Assembly (NCBI GenBank): GCA_914767715.1 | Contig: OU612074.1 | Location: 7,391,501 to 7,455,500, forward strand | Origin: Membranipora membranacea | Lineage: Eukaryota; Bryozoa; Gymnolaemata; Cheilostomatida; Membraniporidae | Direction: 5' to 3' | DNA length: 64,000 nucleotides | Shown: in pieces, positions 44,712 to 56,717 of the stretch | How the letters are laid out: each line of letters starts with the position of its first letter | Numbering within the stretch: the stretch's first letter is position 1 | Program-made: the position numbers and the translations under genes | Notes under the pieces: generated by a model | Databases searched by the model: none | What the model was told of the DNA's origin: nothing | Seen by the model: the letters and a program-made list of their open reading frames with translations, nothing else

Positions 44712-46397
44712 TTTATCACTTAAAGATCACACTGATAAAGATCTAAGTCTAAGTGTTGTTATGGTAATTTTGAAAACAAATGTCCACCAGTTGTCTTGAA
44801 CCACCAAGGAGATCAACCTTCTGCTGAAATGTCAATACTGATTAAAGTTTGAAATGAAAGACACAGAGCTTAAATTGATGATTTATTTTCTTTGCTTCTA
44901 AAATTCGTAACAGGTGATACGAATCATATAAAGCATGCATTACAAATTAATAAAAATAGAAAATACGAGGTTGGCAAAAACCAATAGCGACAAGAATGAT
45001 TCAGAAAATATTTTTCTAGACCACATAATTATAATTAGTATGTGTAAACTTGTGGTATATCTTTGAGCCTACTAGAGTAGCGGCCAGTGTTAGACTGTGA
45101 TTCGGCATATGTTTCTGTAGTCTATGCTCACTATCGGCCACAATGTCTGCTACAAAGTTTTGGCACAAATATTCAAAATCATTTGGAAATCAGTTGGTCT
45201 GAGCTTTGAATTTATCATTCTGTATATGGATAGGTGAAGGTAGGTTACAACGTAAAAATTGGTGCAGAAGGACAATATGACACACCTGGCCAACCCTAGT
45301 GCTCCGCTTAAAAAACTGAAGGTGATAGTGATTACATGATTGTTTTATGCCATTAAGTAGAAGTTCTCATGACATTGAGAAGAGGCAGACAACCACGCAA
45401 ACGATTTGAATATAGACCTGCTGATGTCATACAAGCAATATAGTATATCTGACATCTCTATCTCACTCTGGTTGATTTTACTTCTCATTGGATAGGTTTG
45501 GCACACCTTGTGTGACTTTATATCAGATCCCTCAATTTATTAACCTCAAGATTCTATGAATGTTGATGATGCTATGAGTGCTCGGTTTGGGTTGGGGGTA
45601 CAGTTGAGAAAACAATCGTCCTCGGGTGGGCTTGAACCACCAACCTTTCGATTAACAGTCGAACGCGCTAACCGATTGCGCCACGAAGACTCAGATGGAG
45701 GGATAACTCCTCGATTTTTTCGAGCTGGATCAGGAGAGACCTAGCATTATCTACTGTTACCTGGTCAACGCAGTGGTAAATTGCTCCCAAGATACAGATC
45801 ACCGTTTTCATCAACCTCCTGCCTACACTTTGATACCTGCCTCATATCTGACAGTTGATAATTGAAGGTTTGATGTGCTCATGTCCGTGTGCCGGTTTTG
45901 TTGCTTATCCCGTAATTATTTATCACTTAAAGATCACAACGATAAAAATCTAAACCTGTCTTCGTGTCACAGAGAAACCTGTGGCTGCTTGTGTTAATGT
46001 TAATTCTGGAAATAGATGTCCTCCAATTCTCTTGAACCACCAATGTGATTGACCTTCTGCTGCAATGGCACAACTGGAAAAATGAAAATTAGAGTCACAC
46101 ACACAGCAAGTATTAAAGATCAGTTGAAAATCCGTCTGGTTAACTTCGAATTTATCATCCAAACCTTTGTCTACTAGGTATATAAAGGTGGATTTCATCG
46201 TAAAAATTGGGCGCAGAGAAGCTTCAATGATATATACCTAGCCAACCCGAGAACTCTTTTAAAAACTGAAGCTGATATTTTACAACATCTCATCTCATAA
46301 TGCCATTGAGAAGAAGTTGTCATGACATTGAGACGGGGCAGACAACCACTCATATGATTCAAATGTAGATCTTCCAATGTCATACAAGGGATATATC
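44712..46397 (-). repeat. tRNA-Asn-linked repeat units, inverted copy
   Basis: This mirrors 36352-38037, including the tRNA. The inner 60-base sample is identical to the left arm. The unit continues at 51356-51412 beyond the LINE-B insertion. Confidence 0.85.
45617..45690 (-). tRNA. tRNA-Asn (GTT), inverted copy
   Basis: It is identical over 74 nt to 37059-37132, on the minus strand. The anticodon complement AAC is at 45654-45656. The pol III terminator (TTTT on the minus strand) lies at about 45609-45612. Flanks are identical for more than 100 bases on each side. Confidence 0.97.
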
Positions 46398-46451
46398 AAA
46401 AACTGCTCTGACATTGTTTTTAGTAAAACCTATACTAGTAATATTTAACAA

Positions 46452-48587
46452 ATGATAAAACATTTTCACCGAGCGCTGAAAAAGAATAGCAATGGCTTAG
46501 ACTCGGATAATACTTCATCTTCCTCTGAACCTACACTGGTTTTCACAATGAAGCCTAATTCAACTGAGGAACATGTCAACCAAGTGCCATATTATCTGGA
46601 CAAGATAAATGCCATTCAGAAGAAGCTGGATAGTACCTTTAACCAAACATCAACTATAGAAGTTAAGGGCACTACCAAAAACCCGCAGATAGTGATTGTA
46701 TGTAACACCGCTGCATTCGAGTGGATCAAAACTTCACTAGCAAACTTTCACAAAACTAAAGATATTGAAGGTGTGTGTTCTAAGTTAACTGTTGATAAAA
46801 GTGGAGCATGTATAAGTGTTTCGAAAAAGCTAAAAAAAAGGAAAAAAAGTTTATACTATCAACTTTTTTAATATGACATCCACTATTTTGGTGAACGGAA
46901 ATTCAGATATTAACTATTTCATGGCTCACTACGAGGAACTAATGTCTAAGATGCCTCATCACGTTGTTGATGCTGCTAACCAGGATTATCAATCAATCTG
47001 CCACACAGCTCTGGCTAGTGTAAAAAACTATGAAAGAGATAGCTTCTCAGACGAAAGTAATATGGATACATCAATCAATAGTCCATCTTTCACACATAGC
47101 AGAGATGAAGCTACTGAGCCATCGCTCCCAACTCACCCTGTCCCATCAACTTCATCAAATATTGAAAGTGAGTCATCAAAGGGTTTGCCTTCCCATCCCA
47201 CCACCCCTTCCCAACAGAACCCAGTCAAAAACCAGAGCCCAATTAACAATACGGCCAGTCCTATATCACCCATCCCCAACACCTCATCTCCTATTATCCA
47301 GTCTGACATAGATATCACTCATGTTCGAACCGCTATAACAAATTCCTCTCCCATCAACCAACAGCTTAAATCTGCAACCTTTAACAGGAGACAAGCTGAG
47401 ACAGGAAAACATGACCAACTCACTCCACCAAAGAAATCAAGAGAAAAATCAAGATCAAGATCTCCTCTCAATAAATCGATCCCTCCACCAATCCATGACG
47501 TAAGTTCTTACCCACCAATTTCTTCACCACCTACCAAAATTCCAGACTGCAGTCTAAATATGTGCAAGGCTTTGAACAAGTCACTGCAATCAAGAATTCA
47601 AGAACTGGAAGAGGTAGTCAATAACCAGGCCAAGATCATCCAACAAATGCAGGAGAGCAGAAACATCGGACCATTAACCAATGACACATTACGTGCTCAC
47701 CTGAGCCATTTCTCAGAAACTATGGAGCAGAAATTTAACCATCAACTGTTCTGTGTAAAACAACAACTGGAATCTTCCATCAACCAGAAATTTGGAACGT
47801 ATGCAGAGGTTGCTGGAAAAACACAAAGTCACGACACTGGTGCACATGTTTCCCCCTTCATACCAACACCACACACCTCCACTCAACAAAACCAGGCAAA
47901 CCCTTTATCCCGACCACTATCCTTCCAATCCCACGGCTGGCCTTCCCATTCACCACACCATAGTGGATCACCAAACAATAATACCCTTCACAGCAGAAAG
48001 TCAAAACTCAAATCATCCAGTAAGGACCAACACAGCTCAGACCATCCACAGTCAACGTATAGAGAACCATTTGCACCTGAAAGAAACATTATCGTCAAAT
48101 TGAGAAAGACTCAGCTTTCCATTTAAATTACAACCAAGATATTACTCGACAAGAGATCTGCAAACATTATGGTCTAGTGATTGTAGACAAAATAACGCCA
48201 TATAAGTTTAAGTCAGATCATCCAAAACTGGCCATTCAATTTAGAGATACTGCTGCAGTTATAAAAATTGTATCGGAATGGAATTGTCTCCTCTTTGGTG
48301 GATCGACTGCAAGGAGACCACGCGACCCCAAGACTCAGAATTTAAACTGTGCCATGATGTACAATGTCCCTAAAGAAGGCAGTAACAATGATATAGAGCG
48401 AGATATCAAAGCAGTTTATCCGGAGGCCACTATTGAGAGACTCACAAAAGGTGGTGAGACCTTGCGCACTGTGAAGGTAAAATTCGCATCACAAACCGAC
48501 ATGAAACACGCTATACACAATAGTATACCACTCAAATCTTTATTCATATATTGCCACCTATCAGAAATTTCAACTCCAAATGTCTAG
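46452..48587 (+). pseudogene. LINE-B ORF1 (nucleic-acid-binding protein), two frameshifts
   Basis: There are three open pieces: 46452-46871, 46873-48126 and 48177-48587. The first breaks in an A-rich run (near 46830-46850) and the second near 48120. The middle is Ser/Pro/Asn-rich with a short basic stretch (KKSREKSRSRSPLNKS), a coiled coil (LQSRIQELEEVVNNQAK) and a TYAEVAGK phrase common in LINE ORF1s. The last piece (MMYNVPKEGSNNDIERDI through VKVKFAS) resembles the RRM-like ORF1 C-terminal fold. It would bind element RNA. There are no CCHC knuckles, unlike LINE-D. Confidence 0.75.
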
Positions 48588-51098
48588 TTATTTTACTCAA
48601 GGCATGAAAATAGCTCATCTAAATATTAGAGGGCTTACAAGCAAAATTGATGAAGTTAAAAAGATCTTACATGAAAATGATCTTGATATTTTTTGTTTAT
48701 CTGAGACTTTTCTAAATGAGTCTAAATCAAATAGTTTTTTCCATATATTGAACTATAATAATATTGTAAGACAGGATAGGAATACTGGTCAAGGAGGGGG
48801 TTTGCTATGCTACATACGTGTTGGTATTTCATTCGAAGAGATCAATGTTGCAAACCATTCAATGCCTGAGTCAATTACTTTGAAAATCTCCCAAACCCAC
48901 TCACAATCTTTTTTAACATGCTTCGTTTATCGCCCACCTAGCACACTTGTTGATTGGAACCATGTCTTCACTCATTACATCGAAAACATTGTATCAATTT
49001 GCAGGGAAGTAATCATTTTGGGTGATTTTAATGTTGACCTCAGTCATAACAGCACATTGGTCAGGTGGTTTAGAAATGTCATAAATCCACTTGGACTTAC
49101 ACAACTAATAAAGGATTTTACAAGAATTGCAGAAAATTCTGAATCTATCATTGATCACATATACACTAACCAACCAGCCAATGTTCGTTCTAGCTTAGTT
49201 CTGAAATACTCTTTAAGTGATCATTTTTTGGTTATGGCAATACGAAAAAAGGGTGTTGTAAAATCAGAGAAAAGAATTAAGATAAATTTCAACGATTATA
49301 GCAAATTTACCGATGAAAATATACACAAATATTTCAGCAATGTTGACTGGCACCAATCTCTATGTTACAGCAACATCAACCATGTCATAGAGAATTTCAA
49401 TGAAACTTTCTTAAATTTAACATCAAAACTTATAAAACGGAGGACTCGCTATGTATAAACCTGAGGTCCTTCCTATGTGGATTGATGATGAAGTGCGTGA
49501 TCATATGAGACTAAGAGATCAGTATAAATCTCAAAATTTATGGGATTTTTATAAAACTGAAAGAAACTCAGTCACTAACATGATAAAAAGAAAAAAGAAG
49601 AAGTATATGACAAAACTGGTAGAAAATTCCAAAGGCCATAATACCAAATCATTGTGGAATGCGCTAAATATCGGGAACAAAACTAAAACCTACATTGACA
49701 ATGCTGCTGATATTTCTAGCAGTAATTTGAACGAGCATTTTACATCTATCGCTGCGAAGCTATCAAAAGATTTTTCGTTCATTTCGGATTTTTCTAGTAC
49801 TTTACCAAATTACCACCACAAAGGTTTCATTGCATAAGCTTCTAAAATCAATACCCATAAGCAAAAGCACTGGTCCTGACCAGATTTCAGTTCGGATGTT
49901 AAACAAAACATTTCCCTACATAGGTCCAGTGCTCACAGATATTTTCAATAGAATTTTAGATGAAGGAGTATTCCCAAGTCCGGAAAATTGCTCGCGTAAG
50001 CCCTATTTTTAAGTCAGGGTCAAAAGATGACCCAGGAACTTATAGACCTATATCAGTTTTACCCGTTCTTTCAAAGATATTTGAAAAACATTTAAATATT
50101 AATATTCAGATATTTTTGAATGAAAACCATCTAATATCTTCATCGCAGTCCGGTTTTTGCACTGCACATTCATGCAGCGACGCCGTTCACAAAATTATTT
50201 CTGACTATTCTTCTGAGAAACTCAAACAAAGGAAGAGTATTTTTCTGTTTATTGATTTCTGCAAGGCATTCTACAGGACAGGTCTCAGTATGTTCATTTT
50301 GATGGTGCAGTGTCATCAATACTTGACATCAATATTGGGGTGCCGCAAGGTTCAATACTGGCACCAACTTTATTTCAGATTTATATAAATGACCTACTAA
50401 ATCTACCACTCTCCTGGAACTCTTATGCATATGCTGATGACACTGTTTTTGTAGCAAGCCATTCTGTTCCCTCTACATTAGTTCAAATTTGTAATCGAGA
50501 TTTGGTTTCAATCAACAAGTGGTGCAAAAATAATCACATGACAATAAATTATAAAAAATCACACTTTTTAAGTTCTTTTGGAGAGGATTCATCATTAAAT
50601 TTAAAAATTGACAATAACCAAATATTTCAAAGGCATGAAACTGAACTTCTTGGCTTTAAGATATCTGACTCATTTTCATTGAATGGCCATTGTGAGACTG
50701 TTTTGGATAAGGTGTCAAAAAATACAAACTTACTTAAGCTATGCAGACCCTACTTGACCACGCATTCTGCTAAACAATTTTATTTTCAATTTATTCACTG
50801 TTATCTCATTTATGGTATCCATATATATTACAACTTATGTGCATCAAATATCACAAACCCTATTTTCACTCACCAAAAAAGAGCCTTGAGAATTGTGGCC
50901 AATGTTCAACATATACCTTTTTATTTGTCACCTACTAATGACCTATGTACATCACTTAAAATTTTACCCCTTCCAATACTGAGCAATTATTTTACTTGCA
51001 TTACGGGATTTAAGGCTCTGAATAATTTATCACCTCCATACATCTCTGATTTTTTTGTTACCACACCGATTTCCAAGAAGAGATACACACTTACTTAA
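48580..51098 (+). pseudogene. LINE-B ORF2: endonuclease plus reverse transcriptase, broken
   Basis: The start codon overlaps the ORF1 stop by 8 bases (ATGTCTAG), consistent with coupled translation. The endonuclease (48580-49458) is complete: HLNIRGL, CLSETFLNES, FVYRPPS, VIILGDFNVDL, SIIDHIYTN and YSLSDHFLV. A one-base insertion at about 49460 shifts into the linker (49451-49837). A small deletion near 49832 and a frameshift near 49978 follow. About 100 bases between motif A (FIDFCKAF) and the next palm part are missing at 50268. Motifs B (IGVPQGSILAPTLF) and C (SYAYADDTVFV) and the C-terminus (50310-51098) remain. Confidence 0.9.
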
Positions 51099-51464
51099 AC
51101 CTCCATTAGACAACTTAAACCACAAAATACCAACAAACTTTAATATTTTACCCTCTTCATTGAGAAGCACTCTTACTTTGAATATGTTTAAGAAAAGGCT
51201 AATGCAACATTTTTTCAGTTTATTGGCATAGTCTTATATTTTTTGTTGAATCTTTGTTTGTAACATTTTTCTTTTTTGCCATTTATGTCACATCATGAAA
51301 AACATTTGAAATAATGAATTGTTGCTGACAATAAAAGTAAATAATAGTAATAATTATATATCCGATATGACATGTCAATCTTATTCTTGTCAATCTTGCT
51401 TCTCACTGGATAGGTCAGGCAAGCAACGTACATCATTAGAGAAGTAGCAAGTCTTGTCGGCCTT

Positions 51465-52510
51465 TTGATAACAAATTCTCCAGGATGTAAATGGGGGAAA
51501 TTATTCTACCGGGACTTGGAGAGAGATAAAATCTCTGCTCTAAAATTCTCTCATGGTAATTTTGATGCCAGTATGAAACTGTCACAACGGGCAGTACTTA
51601 ACATTGAGTGGTGGTTGTCTGATGACATTCTGATACCTGTGGACACACTTAATTAGATTCTTCTCTATGGAATTCAATGCTGTGGACATCAAAAAGTCAA
51701 CTATATATATGTCTATTTATTCTGATGCATCTCTAAAGGGATGGGGAGGTGTTTGTGATAGTTCCAAAAACTGGTGGTTGATGGCCTCCTAACGAGCGAC
51801 TCATGCACATAAACTGGCTTGAGCTTTAGGCATGTTGGCTTGCTATCAAATCTTTTAACCCAACCAGTTCTCAGCATATAGCTGTAAAGCTGGACAATAC
51901 TTGTGCTATGTATTATATAAACATCATGGGTGGTAGAATAAAAGAATTAGACTCACTAGCAAAACAGTTTTGGCTATGGTGTAAAGAACAGCACATTCAG
52001 CTGTCAGCCTCGTATATACCCGGGGTAAATAACCATGAAGCAGATTTTGAGTCAAGAAATTTTACTCCATACACGGAGTGGACTATCAATAATACTTGTT
52101 TCAGAAAAATCACAATGAACTTTGGCAATCCTGACATTGACTTGTTTGCTTCTAGATTAAATCACAAAGTAGACCGATACATTTCATGGAAACCTGACCC
52201 TCATAGCGTCGCCACTGATGCATTTAGTGTTAACTGGGGCACTTTCAAACTATGTTATGCTTTACCTCCCTTTGCCCTTGTTGGCAAAGTTGTCAACAAA
52301 AGTGTTGATGATAAAGCTAAACTTTTTTTAGTGGCTCCATTTTGGAATACACAATACTGGTTGCCATTAATCCTCGACTGCTTAGCCGACCATCCACTAC
52401 CGTTACCAGTGCAATGTGACACTGTACGTTTACCGCATGACCCTATGAGTGAGCATCCCATATGGGCTAAACTCAATTTACATTGTTTCAGGTTATCGGG
52501 AAGAAGATAA
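51465..52510 (+). pseudogene. DIRS-like RT C-terminus and RNase H (right arm)
   Basis: It is split by a 34-bp insertion at 51646 and a frame change near 51800. RNase H motifs follow (AMYYINIMGG, SASYIPGVNNHEAD, PDIDLFASRLNHKVDRY), and then a C-terminal extension (LPLILDCLADHPLPLPVQ) that is lost in the left arm frame. Its end overlaps the start of the recombinase frame by 28 bases (52483-52510), as is common in DIRS elements. Confidence 0.85.
51646..51679. mobile_element. 34-bp hAT-like scrap with 9-base flanking duplication
   Basis: It is inserted between two copies of CTGTGGACA (51637-51645 and 51680-51688) and is absent from the left arm (empty site 36069-36077). It begins CACTTAATTAGATTCTTCTC, nearly matching one end of the 287-bp MITE, and ends AATTCAATG. 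This looks like a drastically shortened derivative of that MITE. The duplication may be 8 bases plus a chance match. Confidence 0.75.
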
Positions 52511-53740
52511 GGGCTTACCCTAACTTATCTCATGAAGCAATCACTATCTGTGCGGCTAGCTTATCAAAGTCTACTCATGATCAATATCTACATTATACGC
52601 AACTCGTTAAAGATTACTGTACATCAATCGGGGTGATTGACCATCTCCATGTGAGGATCACAGTTGGAATCAACTTCCTAACAGAACTCTTTAAGAATGG
52701 TAAGAGCTACTCCACCATAAACTCGGCGAGATCAGCTTTGTCTCAAACTGTTCAGCTAATTGATGAACCTGTTAATATTGACTTCGGTAAACATCTACTC
52801 ACCGTTCAATTTATGAAAGGCATCTTCAAACTACGACCAGCTCCGCCTAAGCATCAACAAACCTGGGATGTTGGCATTGTGCTAAACCATTTAAAAACTT
52901 TTGACAATAATCTGTCCTCTTTGAAACAGTTAACATCACTGAATTCTATATCTGGAATAGGATCATTAGCTTTCTTTTGCAAAACAAAGGGCTTGCAAAA
53001 ATAGCCAGTCCCTAGTAGCAATCTAGAAATGCCCTAATCATCGACACTGTAGGGGTATAATTACTGTTTGCAATTTTGTAAACAAGACAATTTCTCAGGC
53101 TATTTATTTATGCTACTAGGGACAGCCAATCAGATAACAGTCAGATGGGTCCCTGTGTTTAGTGTCCTAACCGTATAACGCTATGATACTATTTCCATTC
53201 TAAGAGAAGAATCTAATTCAGTGGTTAACATATAAATGTGCGACTCTCATAGCCTTATCTTCTGGTCATAGAGTTCAACCATTAGGAGCTATGGATATTT
53301 CTTTATGTAGCAACGATGGTAATGGCATTGTTTGCCAGTTTACCAAGGTACTCAAAACTACTAGACCTGGCTATCATACTGTTTTGAAAATTTGTAGATT
53401 TAACATAGATGATCCATATATTGATATATATATTGAAGGGACGAGAGACCTTCGACAAGATATCTCTCAACTTTTTATAAGCTTCCAAAAGCCTCATAAA
53501 GGTGTTACTACTCACTCGATTAGTCGCTGGATATGTGATTGCATTCACACTGCTGGTGTACCTAATTCGTTCTCTGCCCATAGTACCAGGGCTGCAAGCA
53601 GCAGTAAAGCTCCTAGTAGAACTGACATTGACATTATCTTGAAAGCAGCTGGGTGGTCTAACGCCCATACTTTTGCTAGGTTTTATAAAAAACCTATTAT
53701 CAATCAGAATGATACTTTTACTCATGCTGTGCTATCATAA
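52483..53740 (+). pseudogene. DIRS-like tyrosine recombinase, split by a MITE
   Basis: The N-terminal half (52483-52928) includes KIRAYPNLSHEAITICAASL, HVRITVGINFL and HLKTFDNNLSSLKQ, with the frame kept. A 287-bp MITE follows, then the catalytic half: GHRVQPLG (Arg), SAHSTRAASSS (His/Arg) and FARFYKKPI (Tyr). If the MITE and one target copy are disregarded, the two halves are in one frame. The left arm instead carries a small frameshift without the MITE, so neither arm encodes an intact enzyme. Confidence 0.9.
52937..53223. mobile_element. 287-bp hAT-like MITE
   Basis: It is flanked by the 8-base duplication GTTAACAT (52929-52936, 53224-53231). Terminal inverted repeats are CACTGAATT/AATTCAGTG. 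The left arm has the clean empty site at 34823-34830. Eight-base duplications and CANNG ends are hAT features. A subterminal inverted pair (GTCCCTAGTAG near 53010, CTACTAGGGAC near 53112) adds foldback potential. It is noncoding and needs a transposase from elsewhere. Confidence 0.88.
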
Positions 53741-53981
53741 GCTGTTTAGTTTATTGTTTGAAATACAATTATCTTAAGATATGTATGATCTACAAAAAGA
53801 AGTATCTCATATCTGTTATTACTACCGTACTCATTGATGAAGGTCTGATAGAAATGACTTACATTGACTCTAAATTCGGTAAGAAAGTTAGAATTATTAA
53901 TTGAAGCACCCTAGCTGTGACCGGACAAAGATTCCTTTGGGAATCCCATAGTATTATTGCAGTGCTTCCGTATGAGAATTT

Positions 53982-54271
53982 ACAAGTAAAGTGAGACTTA
54001 CCTACGTAGTCCATAAGTTGAAACTTGACTATAATTGTCATTGAAGCACTGCTATACTATGGGAGACCAAAGGCCCTCCATCCCACCCTAACCAGAAGGA
54101 GGTATAAAATTTTTTATTTGCATTACAACTTTGTCGGGTGCTGGTAAATTGTGAGGAGCTGCGCAGGCGCGGTGGAATTCCTTTAGTCTCCCATAGTATA
54201 GCAGTGCTTCAATGAGAATTATAGTCAAGTTTCAACTTACGGACTACGTAGGTAAGTCTCACTTAACTTGT
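53982..54271. repeat. Long hairpin at DIRS 3' end (right arm)
   Basis: 92-base inverted repeats lie at 53982-54073 and 54180-54271, mirroring 33783-34072. The copies keep pairing with only a few mismatches in both arms. Confidence 0.85.
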
Positions 54272-54950
54272 AAGTAATACAGCGAGAGAGGGCATACGCG
54301 TTTTACAGTAATTGATCATTAGCCAGTTCATGTGCAAGGCCAATAAGACATGCACTGTTATTGTAAACTGCCAATCAAACTTTGTTAGCATTAGTAGATA
54401 ATAATAATAATAATGGCCTTGGTCATAGAACGCCACAGCTCATGGTGCATAGCGTAGTGAAGACAGATACTTTTAGCATTGCCTCCACTTAACTATTTGA
54501 AAGTACAACAGGAACTTCATCAATTTATGAATTCAGAAATTCATTGAATACTGATTTATGCTATACAACTTTAAACAAACAAATTTGTAACAGGAGATGT
54601 AATGATAACTCCTTATTATAAAACGATTTCAACTGACACTATTTATTTGTGACTCGGTTTTGAGTTGGGTACAAACCTGACCTTTCTTGACTCATACTTA
54701 CCTGGCACAGGGGCATCTAGGACACTGTCACAGGCGTAACAGGTACCGCGTACAGATTCTCTTTTGCTCGAGCGATATATTTTGGTGCAGCATATTGTAA
54801 AGTGGATATTTTCTATTTTCTTGGGTGAGTTATAAAATATCATAATCTTTGCATTGGTACATTATTTCTTGCACTCATGTAAATTACTTACCTTTCTCAG
54901 TAATTACTGCGCATCCGTTCTTAGCTAGAGCTGGTGTACAATACCTGCTG
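54272..54950. other. Between hairpin and LINE-D, no gene
   Basis: The mirror of 33126-33782 with small indels. No gene was recognised. Confidence 0.5.
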
Positions 54951-54977
54951 TTGTGAGCTTAGTCGTAGCTTGCACAA

Positions 54978-55978
54978 TGGTACTTAAAAATGTGGTTTTG
55001 TTAAAGGATGTAACCTTCGATCCAAAGGACAGGGTAACTTTATTTTCGGAAATTAAAAAGTATACTAATTGTATAACAGACATAAAAGGTGATTCTCAAA
55101 GAAGGGTATAATATAACCTTCTTGAGCCAAGAAGCTGCAATTAATTTCCTTACCAGAGCACCAAAATCATGGAGTTTAAGAACAGATTTACGTCAAGACC
55201 GACTAGTAACAGTTTCTCCCTAGGTGGGTGAGGGTCATTTAATGGTAGATGATGAGGTTCTTTGGGCAGCATTGAGCAACTACGGGGAGGTAAAGAAGGT
55301 GTAGAAAGTGTAGAAAATGGAGTTAGACAATTCGTTGTAGTTCCTCGCAGGGGTGCAGTCATCCTTAGCTCATTGGGATTTGGTCGGGCTGGTTTCCGAG
55401 TAGCCTACAGAGATCAAACAAAAACATGCCACAAATTTCAGTCCACCCTCCATTTAGCATCAGAGTGCCCCACCCCCTGGTGTAACAGATGCCACCAATC
55501 TGGGCACGATAAGTCAGAATGTCAAAAGATCGACAAATGCTCCATATGTGGAGATATGGGACATGATTACACCTCATGCTCCAAATCGTATGCCCTAAAG
55601 GTGATGCTCGGGAAATCATGGGAAGTAGGGAAACAGGCAGAACAGGATGTCAACCTAGAAGTGAGCCAGGATCAGAGCCCTGATTTTTATGTTCAACCGT
55701 ACAAGGCCAATAAAACAAGCTCTCAGTCATGATCATTGTCATCTGATGATGATGATGTCTCTACCTTAAACCAAGTCTCAAAAAGACTTAAAATCTTAAC
55801 TGACCTGAGTTCACCTAAAACACAATCCAAAAAATCTGGACAACGGGCCCCGAAACTCACTCCTATGAAATTGCCGCATCTATCTCCTCTTTCCCAGAGC
55901 TCGTCCGCAATTAACTTTACAATATTGCCTCTTGCAAATAAATTTAGTGGACTGAATGAAAGTCCGAGTACTGGTTAA
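54978..55978 (+). pseudogene. LINE-D ORF1 with CCHC knuckles (right arm)
   Basis: It begins MVLKNVVLLKDVTFDPKD, shifts frame near 55105, has a stop shared with the left arm (near 55222), then continues with CPTPWCNRCHQSGHDKSEC and CSICGDMGHDYTSC. A Ser/Pro/Lys-rich tail runs to 55978 in another frame. A small deletion (lost KGRKLFYEELP region) is specific to this arm. Confidence 0.85.
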
Positions 55979-56108
55979 AATATACCACTCTATCACCTCT
56001 TAGCCTTTATACTCCAACCCCTCACTCAAGACCGGACCAGGCTCTCTTAAACCCCCACCCCTTACTTACCTTTTTTTTCTCTTCTACATCAATTTTATTT
56101 TTTCTTTC

Positions 56109-56717
56109 ATGATTCCAAATCTAACAATTACATCCATGAATGTTAATGGTATGGCAAATAGAACCAGACGTAACAAATGCATTAAACTTCTTAAAGAAAT
56201 AAAATCCGATATCATATTCCTCCAAGAAACCCACATTAAAGAATGTAGTGAATGGAGTGGTGAATCTTTCCACTGCTTCCTCTCGTCTAAATCTTGTGGT
56301 GTTTCAATTTTGTTTAAACCTGGTCTTGACTGTCTGGTTGAAGAAGTGCATAGAAGTGATGATGGCAGGATTTGTGCAGTAGATATTTTTTTCTGTAAAA
56401 GTAAAATCCGGCTGATAAGTGTGTATGCCCCCACTTCAAACACACTTCCGAGTTTCTTGTCAGCGGATAGACCAAACATTTATGCAGATGACATGAGCTG
56501 TGTATCCTCAGTCGAGCTGGATGCTAAAAATAGCAATGCGGAGTGCCTCTTTTTGGCTCTCGGAGAGTTGGATTGTTTGCTTGAGAACTTTTGTCTCGTT
56601 GATTCTTTTCGGGTTGAAAACCCCAATTTGTCTGATTACACTTGGTACAGCGGCGACTCAACCAGATCCAGCGGTCTTGATCGGTTTTTCTACCACCTGC
56701 TTTCAAATCCGAAATAA
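56109..56717 (+). pseudogene. LINE-D endonuclease (right arm)
   Basis: 202 residues, close to the left arm: MIPNLTITSMNVNGMANRTR, IIFLQETHIKE, LISVYAPTSN, ADDMSCV and SGLDRFFYH. Several substitutions differ from the left copy. It stops at the same point. Confidence 0.8.

Larger units (their letters stand above)
46398..51355 (+). mobile_element. LINE-B copy 4: nearly full-length CR1-like LINE, right arm only
   Basis: 4958 bp flanked by ATATATC (46391-46397 and 51356-51362). The left arm has the empty site at 36352-36358. It contains ORF1 and ORF2. The 3' end is not poly-A but AT-rich short repeats (AAAAGTAAATAATAGTAATA), as in CR1-type elements. ORF2 carries several frameshifts and a deletion in the RT, so it is dead despite its clean junctions. 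Confidence 0.92.
51413..54272 (+). mobile_element. DIRS-like retrotransposon, 5'-truncated (right arm)
   Basis: This mirrors 33783-36298. It starts at GTCAGGCAAGCAACGTAC next to the tRNA unit, and runs RT end, RNase H, tyrosine recombinase and hairpin. Two hAT-like insertions lie inside it. Confidence 0.85.
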
